From Oxytricha trifallax (taxonomy: Eukaryota > Ciliophora > Spirotrichea > Sporadotrichida > Oxytrichidae), in NCBI GenBank assembly GCA_000711775.1, contig ARYC01025427.1:1-64000 (forward strand): DNA of 64,000 nt, written 5' to 3'. Below, piece by piece: positions 21,909 through 34,345 of this stretch. A program made the translations under genes and the position numbers. Below the pieces are notes generated by a model. It did no database searches. It was not told where the DNA came from and saw nothing but the letters and a program-made list of their open reading frames with translations. How positions within the stretch are numbered: position 1 is the first letter of the stretch; every line of letters starts with the position of its first letter.

Positions 21909-22935
21909 ATGCGAGGTTTGGGGTCACTTTATGACAGTGAGCATATAGATTTATTGTTTAAGTTGCGTTATGGATGTGATGAATATAGTGAATAACTCAA
22001 GCCTGTTCTAAATTACTCATCTATTGCTAGGCTACTCCATAAATCTCCAGCAACTATTGAATTTAAAGAGATATTATCTTAATTCTAAGCCTAAGAGACC
22101 CTTAAAATTTTAGCAGCATCATACTGAATATCTTATTAATGATAAGACTCTTAAATACTGGGCTCATTTCTCTCTTGCCTAGAGAGCTGTGATGTTTCAT
22201 CGCCAATTTCCTGAGCTTCACATCTCTGCTTAATCTATAGCGAACATATATAAAAAGAATGGAATATCTTACAAGACAGTCAATCGCATTAAGAGAGTGA
22301 TTGACTTTAATGTTCCATTTTATAAGACTAATTTAAATTATATATTCGATTAAATGCAGAGGTCTTAAGAGCATAATATAAAGTTCATACACGCTGATGA
22401 AGCTGTATTTACATTCAATACATTTATATCAAGGTCTTGGTACAAGAGGTATAGTAATATAGAAGTTTATGACTAAAAGGTTAAGATATAAACTCATGCA
22501 ATCCTTGGTGGAATCAGTGAAGATAGTGGCCTAGAGACTTATGTTATCCACCCTCGCTCTATAAAGACTGAATAATATATTAAGTTCTTACAATAACTCA
22601 GAGACAAATACGCTGACTAAGAGATTATTCTGTTCGTTGATAACTTATCAGTTCATAAAACTAAAGACTCAAGGAAGGAATATGAAAGGCTAAACATAAC
22701 ACCTGTATTTAATGTTCCTTACAGCCCTTAGTTTAATGGAATTGAATTATATTGGGGGTTATTGAAAGGCCACTACAAGAAAATTCTACTCTATCACTTA
22801 ATGCACGACTTGAAGATAGATACAGTTGATTTTATAAAGAGTGCTGCTAAAAGAGTCAGCGATGATAAAGCTAAAGTATGCGCAAGAGAAGGGAGATTTT
22901 GTGTTTATAAATAAGTATTAGATTTAAACGAATGA
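21909..22935 (+). pseudogene. TBE transposase (42-kDa, DDE), one frameshift
   Basis: ATG 21909 (MRGLGSLYDSEHIDLLFKL) to TGA 22933; homologous throughout to the TBE-3 and TBE-A transposases. A helix-turn-helix-like N-terminal region is followed by the catalytic core with HADEAVF, FVDNLSVHK and FNGIELYW; 34 residues separate the last Asp and Glu. A single-base indel near 22070-22085 separates the first 50 residues from the rest; otherwise the frame is free of TGA. The enzyme would cut and join element ends and, in Oxytricha, TBE transposases are known to take part in genome rearrangement. Converges on the 22-kDa gene. Confidence 0.88.
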
Positions 22936-22984
22936 ATAAGATAAATTCACAAATATTATAACAAATTTGCATATAATCGTAAAG

Positions 22985-23750
22985 GGATTTGGCTTCTCTT
23001 TCTTTTCTTCCTCTTAAGGCTTGCTTGGGCCCATGTTTCTTCTCTTTGTGCCAGCCCCTGCATCTATGTTCATTTCGTCTGGCTTTTAGAAATCTTTGAA
23101 GAGTCTCTTACTCAATTCATGCTTTACTTGAGACTTTCTCTCTCTGTTTAATTTGCTGCGCTCTTTCATCAAGTATATAGCAGTACCAGGTTTTTCTATA
23201 AAGTTAGAAGACTAAGCTTACTTGAGATGAAAGGATGCTTTTGAAGTTCCTACAGCCAGGTGTCACTTATTTTAATACCCTGCTTCTCTTTTTCTTCAGG
23301 AGAGATGCTGTATCGTTTCTTATGAGCTTCTTAAATAACTTCATTTAAGTACTTAGGTTTCAGAGTTCCAAGAACACCAAAGAAGAAGTTTGTCTCTGGC
23401 AACTTATTAGAGAGTTGCAGCTTTGATGAAAAGTAGAGAGCTACGTCCGGATCACTCATAGCCTCGTCATATAGGTTTTTCACTGATATTTCAGGGCAGT
23501 TAGGTATCTCTATCATCCTAATTTCATTAGACTTAAAAGCTTTTTTCTCTTCACTCAGTAAGGCTTTTAAGAATGAGATTTTAGTTCCTTCCTGGGTTGG
23601 CAAGAACAATCCAACTATGGTTAATCTATTAGTATTAGTTAAAAGTTTACCTTGCTAAACCAAGTACCTATAGAGGTCCTCTTTACTTCGAAATTTTCCT
23701 ATTAAATCTTGAGATTAAATTCTCTTCATTGCATCATTCATAGACTCCAT
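22985..23750 (-). CDS. TBE 22-kDa protein gene (two introns), TBE-B
   Basis: ATG at 23748-23750 (MESMNDAMKRIQSQD). Putative introns at 23615-23650 (36 nt) and 23196-23221 (26 nt) are GT..AG and match TBE-3 in position, phase and length. The spliced product runs through VGLFLPTQEGTKISFLKALL, PNCPEISVKNLYDEAM and NFFFGVLGTLKPKYL to a basic tail (TKRRNMGPSKPQEEEKKEK). The original C-terminal residues and TGA are replaced by fusion to the transposase 3' region (small deletion near 22980), so the true stop is lost. Function unknown; no domain recognised. Confidence 0.8.
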
Positions 23751-23819
23751 CTTGCTTCCTCTTTCTAGAAATGTTAATGAAATTTAAAATTATGGATATC
23801 CATTCTAAGTTTATTAAAA

Positions 23820-24145
23820 TCTTACTACTAAATAGGGATGACCTACTGGAGGTCAACCTTGAAAAGATATGAGGAGAAGCATTGAAAAACTTGCTCCAAG
23901 TTTCACAGATTGATTTCCATTTTTATCAAACTTTCTCCATTAAATTGCTCCTAATAATGTTTAATTATTTTAGGAGGTCCTCCAAATTAAGTTCAAACTT
24001 TATTAGGAGTTAAATTTTAAGGTTAAAACTTAATTAGGAGCATATTAAATTTAAAAATGTTTAATAACTTTACCTCCAAATTAAGTTCAAACTTGATTTG
24101 GAGGGCCTCCTAGAGAAACAAAACTTCATTAGGAGTATTTTAATT
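23820..24145. promoter_or_regulatory. TBE-B intergenic repeat array between divergent genes
   Basis: Between the 22-kDa and 57-kDa start codons. Contains inverted GGAGGTCCTCC-type cores joined to AATTAAGTTCAAAC spacers (complete units near 23973 and 24073) and reduced ATTAGGAG units. The same layout with other core letters occurs in TBE-3 and TBE-4. Position suggests a divergent promoter or binding-site array. Confidence 0.7.
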
Positions 24146-24305
24146 TACTAAAATGTATAAAATTATGTCAACTTACAGTCTTTTATGATTAATTAATTTT
24201 CTTTCCTATCAGCAAAGAATCTACCAGAGTGTCTTATACTCTACTATAATAGTTTATCTCGGTACATTTTATCATTATTATAATAAAATATATCAGCAAA
24301 CTAAA

Positions 24306-25744
24306 ATGAGCGCTAACCTGTTAAGAAGAGCGGCATTACTTGGATCAAGCCAATAAAAGTTATCATTCCAGCAACCAAGAAAAGTAGAGACCAGAGACGC
24401 TTGTACTCAGTGGGAGCCTACTTATGACAACTTTGACCAGTCTAGCTTTGAGATTTAAATATAAGTTAAGTAGGAGGTTATCATAGAAGCTGTGCAAATT
24501 GAGGAGGAGGTTAAACAACCCGCCATAGAGCATTAATAAATACCAGCCAAAGTTGACTATTAATGCAAAGAATGCAATAAAGTTTTCCCTTACAAGTCAA
24601 CTTATAAGAGACACTTGAGAGATATACACAACGATATGCCAAGGTTATATCTCAAGCATTAAAAGAAAGATGGGAAGTATGTCTGTGAGTTCTGTGAGAA
24701 GCCATATTCTCATACTAGAGACCTCAAAGTGCACTTAAAGAAAAAGCACAATTAAAGTTTTGTCTTTATTCATGAACCTACAGGGAATAGATTCCTCTAA
24801 AAGAGAAGATCAAGAAACCCAGTGGAGTCTCTTAGAGTTGAAGTCTAGAAGTAAGTTAAAATGAAGAAAGCAGTCAAGAACTTTCCAGTCTCTGAGATCA
24901 ATAAAATCATGGTTAAAATAGAGGCAATGAAGATTCCCATATTAAAAATTATTAACGCCTAGAAAGCTATCTCACTCTTGAAGATAAAATAGAGAAGAGA
25001 GTCATTGATGATGACCAATATGCTTACAAGATAAATCCTTTCAATTACTTCCTTGCTGATGACATGTTCCAAATGGAATTTGCTAGAGAGTATAATGCTC
25101 TTTAAAAGACAAAGTTAAATGAGTGCAGGCGTATCATATAGCTTGATGCTATTTTACTTTGTAAAGATCATGTAGCTTTCAGGCTTCCTTTATTAGAAAT
25201 GACTAACAGAGAAGTCTTATCTGACAATAGATGTCAGAGATAAATTAGCTAGATACTATAGCAGAAAGTGGAGGGGATTGAAGAGCTTCACAAGCTAGGT
25301 TATGTTCATAGAGAATTAAAGCCAGAGAACATCATGATGAACTTTCAGCCTCTTAGAGTTTATATTATTGACTTCAGCAGAACTCAAAGAGTGCAAGCCT
25401 CTGTATTAGGAAATATATACGTCACTCCTGGATATTTCCCAGAGAGAGAGGATTGGAGAGATGGAGACTCTTAATGGAATATCTGGGCTCTAGCAGTAAT
25501 AATAATAGAGAGCGACATGCCAAGAAACGATTACTTTAGCTGCAGAGGTGAGAGAGATTCTAAGCAGAGAATCAAGCAATATCTCGATAAAAATAAAATA
25601 AATGGAGGTCTCAGAGAACTTGCATACTCAACTATTATCAAGCCAAGCTAAGAGAATTAACAAACAATAGAAACAATCAAACATCAACTTAGAAAGATAA
25701 AATTCAGAGAACTGCCACATGACTCTAAGCTTATGTTTGTGTGA
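24306..25744 (+). pseudogene. TBE 57-kDa zinc-finger/protein-kinase-like gene, one frameshift
   Basis: ATG 24306 (MSANLLRRAALLGSSQ) to TGA 25742. Two C2H2 fingers are visible: YQCKECNKVFPYKSTYKRH followed by a second His, and YVCEFCEKPYSHTRDLKVH likewise. After a basic linker comes a kinase-like domain with HRELKPENIM (catalytic loop), IIDFSRT (position of DFG) and TPGYFPE (position of APE). The catalytic Asp of HRD reads Glu and the Gly of DFG reads Ser, so activity is doubtful. A frameshift near 24960 separates fingers from kinase. Probably binds DNA; what it regulates is unknown. Divergent from the 22-kDa gene across the repeat array. Confidence 0.85.
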
Positions 25745-25779
25745 AATATTTTAAAAACTCGCTTGTTATACTCACTTAA

Positions 25780-25905
25780 AATACTAATATTTAAACATTA
25801 AACCCCTACATAAACCCTATTAAAACCCTAATAAAGTATGCACTAATAGTCTACTTTCATCAATCAAAAACTCAATCAAACTTCTGAAAGGGTTTTGGGG
25901 TTTTG
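25780..25905. repeat. TBE-B right terminal inverted repeat
   Basis: Inverted copy of 21771-21895, ending GGGTTTTGGGGTTTTG and followed by AAT. Confidence 0.9.
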
Positions 25906-27229
25906 AATCTCTCAAATACGTGAGTACTCATATTTGATTTCAATTTTTATGAATCACTACATAAATTTAAGTTAATTATAAAGATAATGAAAGAGAAAAT
26001 GAATCTAATAGTGATAAATTTGAAGGCAAATAAAAAATAGTTTCAAGAAAATCACCTTGAAGATAATAATATATTCTGAATAATTATATTTTAAAACAAT
26101 GAGGAATTTATTTAAATGTTACTATAATAAATACAATTATAGCAATTTCATCAACGGTATATTAATTTTGAATAGATTAAAATGAAATGAAGAAGAGCCA
26201 AGCAACTTTCATACTTGGCAGAGAATAAAAAAATTAATAATAGATAAAGTATAATATCATTTAAGAAACTAGTAGCTTATAAATATATAATATGATCATC
26301 TTATTTGATAGTAATTTGTACTCTTTTGTTAGATCATGTTTTTTGTTATTTAAATAAAATACTCTTACCATGGCTAGAGTATTTAAGATATTTTCAATTA
26401 TACTTATTTTTATATGTATGTGATAAGCTAAAATGAGACAGGTGTAGAAAGATTATTTTTATTAATCTTTCTAATTTGATCTAAGTTTATAATATTTACT
26501 ACTATTTATTTATCTCGTTTTACTTATAAATATATAAAACTTCTTTTTACAAAACCCCAAAACACAAACAAATCAATCATTTGTTGCATTTAGTTTTTCT
26601 TTTAAATTAAACTTCTTTCTTAATATTACTATCTTATGTGTCGTCAAAGCTGAAGCATGCTTTTAATGATGCTAAGCATGCAGTTTTTAGTTATTTATTT
26701 AGGGCTAGTTGAAATTAAGTAAAGAATGCAAGGAAATTGCCAACTAAGCATGGATTCAAAAAATAAAGAGTCTCTTGGCAAGAATCATTAAATCATTATC
26801 GTGATTGAATGCTAAACATAAGTTGTTTAACTAGAAAATTTTCAGCTTGATATCATCATAAACTTGTAAATATTATATAAATTATATATGTAGGAATTAA
26901 TTTTGTTTTATGTAAGAAGTAAGTGATATAAGGAAGTACAGAACTAGCTAGTACCAAATAAGTTATATATAAAAAGAAAATATAAATTTTAAGAGAAGAA
27001 AACTAATTTTAATCATTAAAATTCACAGAAGCAATTATTTAAATTATTATGTGTATGGATTTTTTAAAAATAAAGTTAAGAAAATATGATGAAAAAGATA
27101 CAATCATTAATGCATATTCATTACTTTATTTAAAATAATGTCTAATTTAAATTAAATTGTTAAGATCTTACATAGTGCTATGAAAATAATAATATTTAAA
27201 TTAAGAATGGAATTTAAAGAGTAAAATTC
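25906..27229. other. AT-rich region with weak coding traces
   Basis: 26551-26565 reads CAAAACCCCAAAACAC, like a TBE tip, but the next bases do not resemble any TBE terminal repeat. 26630-26850 is less AT-rich and protein-like in two plus-strand frames (for example HAFNDAKHAVFSYLFRAS then TGA). No family recognised. Confidence 0.3.
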
Positions 27230-27310
27230 TTATAGTTTTACTGAAACAGATTTGATTTAGAATTTTGGTTTCAACTTCAATGTATAGTATTGCAAAAATA
27301 ATGGTTGGTA
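27230..27310 (+). CDS. Possible exon, paralogous to 48870-48950
   Basis: Reads TDLIQNFGFNFN before a GGTAAGT donor. A homologous stretch at 48.9 kb reads TELIQNFNFKLG before the same donor, with a synonymous TAG/CAG difference, which favours coding. Gene family unknown. Confidence 0.35.
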
Positions 27311-27904
27311 AGTTTTTCTGAACTCATTTATTTTTAAAACATTTGGGATTTAAAATTTTAGTTGTAGTAGTTATTGTGGTAGTTGTATTTGTTGTTTTTA
27401 TTTTTATAGGTCAAGTAATTGCTATTATTGTTGTTATTAAATGAGTTGAAATATTGATGCCTAAAATTCATATTTTTTGTGTTAACATACTCCATATTAG
27501 AGTAATATAAATCAAATTATGATTAAAATTAATATTCAAATCTAATATTTTAACAATATAAAATTTAAAGCAGCCTAGTAGGCAAAGATGGTTAATGGGA
27601 ATTTCAATATGGAAGTTAATTTTTAAGAATAAAAATAATAACTGTTTATATTCATAATCAAAATCTATAGTTTGATAATAGAGATACTTAATTTGCTGAT
27701 TAAATATAATATTATTATGATATTATGCATTCTCTAGAATGAAATTTTATTAACTCTTCAAAGAATAACTTTGTCGTGGAATCTTAAGATATATGACAGT
27801 CTAAAAATATTTAGGTAATGAGGATTTATGATTTATAATAAGTAATTTATTAATTAAATTAAAAACTTAATATAGTAATAAGAATACTTAAAGATCAAAC
27901 GCAG

Positions 27905-28140
27905 GTGGAGATAGAGCACTCAATAAAAATGTAAGTTACAAAAAACATATCTTTAATTTATTTTTAATAGTGGTCCTACCTGGTAAGACCACAGGTGCAT
28001 CTGGACTGGTGCTTCGCAGAGAGAGAGAGCAAAAATATAAGTTGAATATGACGATGAAGAAGAGGATGATGAAGAGGAAGAATAGCAATAATCAGAGAGA
28101 TTTTTATTTTTGATTTACATAATAAGTTTTAGTATTAATA
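27905..28140 (+). CDS. Exon pair encoding an acidic C-terminal tail
   Basis: A short exon (VEIEHSIK) is followed by a 40-nt GT..AG intron (27931-27970) and an exon reading GPTWQDHRCIWTGASQRER then a run of Asp/Glu/Gln (EYDDEEEDDEEEEQQQ). Other frames across the exon are also open but less protein-like. An acidic tail of this kind is common in chaperones and chromatin proteins; no specific family can be named. Confidence 0.4.
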
Positions 28141-29610
28141 TGATTAAAATAATAAATTAATTAAAATTTTCGTATTATAAATAATAATTAACAAAATTCA
28201 AATATTAAGTTTAAATTGAGTTTAAAAAAACTTACCCAAAAGTATGTAAAATTGCAATCTCATGAACAAAAACATAAACTTAAAATATATTAATTGGTAA
28301 ATACTGAGAACAATATGATTATTTTGGTATTATAATGGTTAATTTTTGTAGAAATAGCTTCAATTTTTAATAATTTTTGAATTTTAACGCTTTTAATTTC
28401 CTAATTATAAATATATTTAGTAATTTATTTTATTAAATTAAAATATTCTAATCAAATAATTGTCTGAAAGACTATTCTTATAAATGGCTATTTATAAGAA
28501 TTAAAACAAGAAAGTTCCCAATAAAAATATTTTAATCTTATAATATGCTACAAAGATAGATAATTTATTATTGAGGATACTATAAAATTATAAAATAAAG
28601 TAAAGTGTGATCTAAAGTAGTTCACATTTGATGATTTAAGATGTAAATTTATATAAATGCTAATGATTTATGAAAAAGAAACAATAAAATTGAGTTAAGA
28701 AGATAAGTCATAAAAAAATAATATAAATTATGCTTGTTTATCAGATTATTAAAAGCATTTCCTATTATGATCAATAAAATGTATAACTAATTGGAAGAAA
28801 ACTCTTAAGCTTGTAACTTATATCTGAACTAAAAGATTGAATTCATTTGATGAAAATTAACATGTCCTTGAACACTCCTTATTAATTATTAAATTTACTA
28901 TTGATAAGCAAATTGTATTAGTAAATATTTAAATCTTATAATTTTTAATATAGGAATAACAAGGCTTATAAAAGATAAAATAATTTTTTTATTTTTATGA
29001 TACTTATATGGTTAAAAAAAGGGAAACCAAAGTAGTTAGCAAATTTTAGGAGTTTTGGGCCATTTTTATTTTTATAAGTATAATTAATGCCATTTACTTT
29101 ATTAGTTTAGATTACAAATATATCACATTTATAACTTATATATCATTAAATTCAATAATTTCTCAATATCATATATCAGAATTATTTTTATTATATTTAA
29201 ATGTCATATCTTTATGTTAATTTAAAATTAGGGATAAATGATGAAACATTCTTACAAATTAACTTTATATGTAGAAATAATACTAACTTAATTTTAAAAT
29301 CGATGCACTAAAACTATTATTTATAACATTTATTGAATTTAACTATTACTTTATCATCAGAGAAGAATAAATGAAATTTCATCAACAAAATAAATAAAAT
29401 TAATTTGCTTCTCTAATTGAATTTAAGTTTCCTTTTTGTATACTTATTATTTAGTACACATTCATTTATATAATAAACGCTATTATTAAAATATAGTACA
29501 TATGTTTCTATGATTTATAAATAAATATCTTTGTAATTAATAGATATTAACTTCAAGATATATAGTTTTAACAACTAATTTAATAATTTAGAGGAAAATT
29601 AATGCGAAAA
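28141..29610. other. AT-rich region, nothing recognised
   Basis: Above 80% A+T, low complexity. No frame with convincing composition, no RNA gene, no element ends. Confidence 0.4.
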
Positions 29611-29614
29611 GTCC

Positions 29615-30800
29615 ATAAAAATAATTAAAAATTATTTTATAGCAGTAAATAATAATGGCAATCCTCTAGATATAGCTCCAAAAGTAATTAACAAATTTTA
29701 TGGAGGAAAAGATTCTATCAATCAATTATCTCGAATTAACTTGCTGCTTCTAGATACAATAATAAATATTTAATACTAGTAGAACAGTATGCACTTAATT
29801 ACTAATGTTAAACATTATTTAGCATAAAAGAATATCTCATCAAGAACTGAAAGATTACTAAGCTTGAAAAATTCATTAGTTTCGCCCCAAAATTATTAGT
29901 TAAGTCTCTTAAAAGAATTTAAAAAAAAAGTACTTGAGTTCTTTCATTTTTAAAAATTCTAACTGGAATTATTGAAAATTGTTACAGATATGATGATATA
30001 TTATTCAAAGAACAAAACAATAAGTAACTACAAGATGAAGACTTGAGTCTGAAATTAAGAAGTATTTAAATAAAGAAAGCTTAAAACTCAAATATTCAAT
30101 AGTATTTTTAGATTAATATTGGATTGAACTCGTTTATAGACAAGATGTTGAAAATTTAATATAAAATAGTAATAGAAATTAATTTCAGATTCATAGTGTC
30201 CCCAGTTTAACAAAGATGATTGTGACATTAATACATCCAGCTATCTTGAGCAATTTTCAATCAACTCTGCTGAGAGAGATAAATCACAAAATCTATGATA
30301 GCCATCCCCCGCATTCTTAAAAGTTTAAAAACAAATTCATCAAACTAGTATTTCTTAGATCAAGCAATTACAATTTAACTGCATGTGAAACGATTATGCT
30401 TAATTGTAATCCAAATGTAATGTACGTGAGAACACTTCCAAACTTTTATAAGCTAATATAATATAAGCTTATTTTCTTTTAAGATAACTTTAAGATTTTC
30501 TCAGATTACATGATAAATATAAAATAATAAGATTGTATATTATTTAATAGTTGTACTAATAAGATTCATAGATTGTCTAAGAAGTTGTATTTTAATAAGT
30601 TAGAATATATAGAGATAATCTTGTTCAAGATATGTCGAAAAGAAAGTATTCCAAAGAAATTATCTATTAGAGTCCAGTAGATTAATAAAAATAACGAAAA
30701 GGATAGTAAAAAATAGAGGAAATTATTCAGTTATTATAAAAAACAATAGAGAATCATTTTGAAGAAATAGATTTAGAGAAGTCCTTCAACAAAAATTAAA
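29615..30800 (+). pseudogene. Long frame-preserved coding remnant with TGA codons
   Basis: One plus-strand frame reads like protein for almost 400 codons: NGNPLDIAPKVINKFYGGKD, QKNISSRTERLLSLKNSL, then beyond a TGA near 30046 NKDDCDINTSSYLEQFSINS and near the end EEIIQLLQKTIENHFEEIDL. The codon phase at 29657 and 30779 agrees, so no net indel occurred, although several TGA codons are crossed. First 135 codons are free of TGA. Rich in Gln via TAA/TAG. Function not recognised; probably coiled-coil or helical. Confidence 0.5.
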
Positions 30801-31339
30801 ATTTAAGTTAGATTTTTCACTCAAAATATTCTTCAACATAAAGCTTAAACGAAATATTATCTACTTTTCTTATAATTATTAATATTATGAAATCCTGCAT
30901 TCAAATTGATCCTGTGATTTATACAAAGCAGTTTTTGTAATAATAAAATCAAAGTTTTTTCTTAATAAAGAGGAGTTATCATAATTATAAATAGTTATAT
31001 AATATAATAAATATATTCTTGTTTTATATAAATTAAAAAAAATAAATCCATTTTATAATTTAACATATTTACGTTACTATACTTTAATATCTTCTTAACT
31101 AAATTTATTCAAAAATATTATTAGAATCTTGATTTAGTAAGCCTTATATAATAGCAATTAACAGAAAAGATCAGTTCAAAGAATCAGAACAAGTATATTA
31201 AATGCCAACAATTTATATGAAAAAAATGCAAAGACCAAACAAAAAAGTATGTATTTATTGAAGAAAATTGTACAATATAACTGATAACCAATTCTATCTT
31301 CATTTATTGCAATAAAATTAACAAACAATAATAATATAA

Positions 31340-31645
31340 TGGTGGTTTGATATTGTTCAGCAGTTTGTAATCAATTTAGTTTTAATTAGCAGAATTCTCT
31401 CTTCCTCTGATAATATATCTATAGATTTTGATATTCAAGCAATACTTGATTATTATTAATTTAAGTCCTACAAAATCACAATAAAAGTATTCAAATTAAT
31501 AAAGTAGTCTCAAAAATACTAAAGAACTAGAGATAAAAGATATTTAATTAACTGTTACACTAAGCTGGAAAGATTTTGAATAGTAATAAAAGAATATGAA
31601 AAAAAGGATGAGAGAAAAATAGATAAATGCACATACATATGAATA
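31340..31645 (+). pseudogene. Coding remnant
   Basis: Plus-strand frame with SSSDNISIDFDIQAILDYYQ and YLINCYTKLERF, then an in-frame TGA (near 31577) and EYEKKDERKIDKCTYI before the next TGA. May belong to the same gene as 29615-30800. Unrecognised. Confidence 0.4.
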
Positions 31646-31759
31646 ATTTAATTGAGGCATTTGGAAAATGTAAAGTCAATATCTTTTGAATATACATGAG
31701 CTTTACTTTTAAATTACATACTAATATGTTGAATACTTTATTTAATCTTCCTTCTGCTT

Positions 31760-33190
31760 ATCAATGATAACAATTAGAAACATAACTTATTTTCTCCCAT
31801 CAATTTATTGTTGTGCTGAACCTATAGAATGCTATTCTAAATATAAGGGTCGCAATTGCTTGAAGAAGAATCGAATTATGCCAAGTTTATGTACTAATCT
31901 TAAATGGTGGTAATTAGGGATCCTAAAGCCTCTTTACTCTATTGTTACGAATATATATAGTCAATGAGATACATTTGTTTTGATTTATCCCTAACGTGTA
32001 TTTATCACAGCAATTCCTTTGGTCAGCTGGGTCGAATGATATTCAGTTCTTATATAAAAGCACTACATTTTCGTAAATGAATACTAATAATTGTCATTTT
32101 CTAAGACTGGTATTACAGTCAAGTAATTTTTAATATGGTACTATGATGTCTAACTTTATATTTGTGGCTCATTTTAAAACTCAGTATCGCTAATGTGCTA
32201 GTTTAAAGTTTTGCATAATAGGATACTCTAATTTAACTTCAATCAGCATGAGTTTTATCAGGGAGGTCGAGACTTGTAACAGAGGAGCATCAAAGGAAAT
32301 TGGATATTGAAGCTAATAAAACTATAGTGGTTTACCCCAGCGACATTGCACATTTCTCAATTTGTTGGATAAGTTTTAAGATAAAATTTTCAAAACTAGC
32401 TTCAGATTATGTATTACATATAATTTTTTCCTTGGAATTGCTGTTAGAATTCCTCAAAGTTGCAACAAACAGAATAGCCTTAACGTTTCCTTTATTGCTG
32501 AATATGACTTCTATTGTAGATAGTATTCTTTAATCTATGTATTTGCTGTATTCATATAGCACTCACTATTCTTGCTGTAGATTCTTGAGTCTTATTCAAT
32601 CCCATTCACATCAACTCTTGTAATTCTAAAAAATCCCCTTTTCATATTTTACCCATATATCGAAGGTTTTAAATTGCTAATAATATATGCGGATTCATTC
32701 TGTTCAAGTAAATATTCATATAAACTTCAAAACAACAGCACTCTTTGATATTTTAATTGGAATAATGACTTTAATGAATTAAGCCTTCTTCCAACTAAAG
32801 ATTTTAATACCCAATACATCAATGTCATTTTCAGAACGTTAGTACCATTAGTATTTAGATAATATGTAACAGCTTGAGCAGCTTGGAGTCCTGCAATAGA
32901 TTATCACACCGCTCCAGAATAAGTTTAAACTCCACAGATGCGCTATAGTGATATATGAGCGAAATTTGTTTTAAGAGATTAAATATTAGTAGTTAAGATA
33001 AAATCTTAAAGTTCCCATAAATTAAACTGTATATACTGATAAGAATCTGCTGCCTAAAAATAATAAGTTAATTTCTGTACTTCCTGGCCCTTGGATAGAT
33101 TAAGTTGGATGCCCAAAAATCAAAGCTTGAACATTTTTGTCTATCTATCTGGCTAGCTTAAGTCCCAGTATTAATTTTCCATACAGCATT
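31760..33190 (+). pseudogene. Region of weak coding remnants
   Basis: Moderately complex DNA. From about 32290 one plus frame reads DIEANKTIVVYPSDIAHFSI and then a hydrophobic part; another frame stays open from 32340 to 32750 and later reads SPAIDYHTAPEQVQ after TGA codons. I cannot decide which is real. 31800-31960 and 32960-33180 show nothing I can place. Confidence 0.3.
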
Positions 33191-33925
33191 AAATAATAAT
33201 AATAAATCTCTGTATTTTATTTTTTATGCAACCATGAATTAGTTAGTTTAAATTTTTATCTTGAATTAACTAACATTCTAGGACTATAAAAATAGCTCTC
33301 AGTATTATTATTATTTTTATTTAATCTATAATACTTTTATATGATTAATTAAATTCAATTATAATTTGTTGTATTTAAACTTGATAATAGCCCTAGCACT
33401 TATAAAAAAATTTACTATATCTAATTTAATTAGAATTTAAAGCAAAAAGAATAATTATATGCAATATTATCTCTTAAATTTCAATTTTCTTTTTGAAATT
33501 TCCTTATTTCATTATAATTTATTTTTTTCAATTAAATATTGTATTTATGGACGGAAAATTGTATAAAACAAGTTTTTATGGTAAATAATAATAGAAACTA
33601 TGAAAATATGAATAATGATAAGATTATTGCAGAATATAAATGTTTAAATTTAATTGTTTAATTATCATATCATTAAAATAAAACATGATTATAAAGTGAT
33701 ATTAACCTAAAATAATAATAATATTTTAAAGTTCACAATGTTTTAAGATCTTAATACTAGTATATTATTATAGTATTACTCTTTTTAATATTCTTAAAAG
33801 AATTCAAACAATTATTTCAATATTTACTAATTTTATAGAGAATTCATAGTTGATACAATAGAAAAGTGTAAAATATTAAAGAAAATGAAAATGAGAATTC
33901 TCCTAAATTAAAGCAAACAATTAAT
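33191..33925. other. AT-rich spacer
   Basis: Low complexity, no gene or repeat recognised. Confidence 0.4.
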
Positions 33926-34345
33926 ATTGTAGAAATACATTTGAATTTGGAAAATTAATTATAATTAAATTAAATATAAATCAAAATCGTGGCAGTTAAA
34001 GTTGGCCAATTTAAACGATCTTGGGCTCATTCGATAGAGAATTCAAAATTAGCTGGACTTTATTATTGGCGGTACTATTTTATCGCATCCCTGGAGCGAG
34101 ATAACTCGACTTTAATTAAACACCTCTAAATTCATTAAATTATACCCTCACATTAAACTCAAGTTATCTCGCTCCAGGGATGCGATAAAATAGTACCGCC
34201 AATAATAAAGTCCAGCTAATTTTGAATTCTCTATCGAATGAGCCCAAGATCGTTTAAATTGGCCAACTTTAACTGCCACGATTTTGATTTATATTTAATT
34301 TAATTATAATTAATTTTCCAAATTCAAATGTATTTCTACAATAAT
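33926..34345. repeat. Fold-back element FB2
   Basis: Inverted repeat with arms of about 185 bp around a loop of about 45 bp. Arms match almost base for base and share blocks with FB1: ATTGTAGAAATACATTTG ends, CGTGGCAGTTAA, TCGATAGAGAATTC and TATTGGCGGTAC. The sequence between the blocks differs from FB1, so the two copies are old relatives whose arms have each stayed matched. Confidence 0.85.

Larger units (their letters stand above)
21771..25905 (-). mobile_element. TBE-B: near full-length TBE (inverted relative to TBE-3)
   Basis: 4135 bp bounded by C4A4-type termini: CAAAACCCCAAAACC at 21771 and GGGTTTTGGGGTTTTG at 25890-25905. The inverted terminal repeats extend for about 125 bp. Inside are the transposase (plus), 22-kDa gene (minus), repeat array, and zinc-finger/kinase gene (plus): all three TBE genes in canonical relative order. 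Flanks are AAC (left) and AAT (right), so the 3-bp duplication is imperfect. Two genes have one frameshift each, so it is probably inactive but fairly young. Confidence 0.92.
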
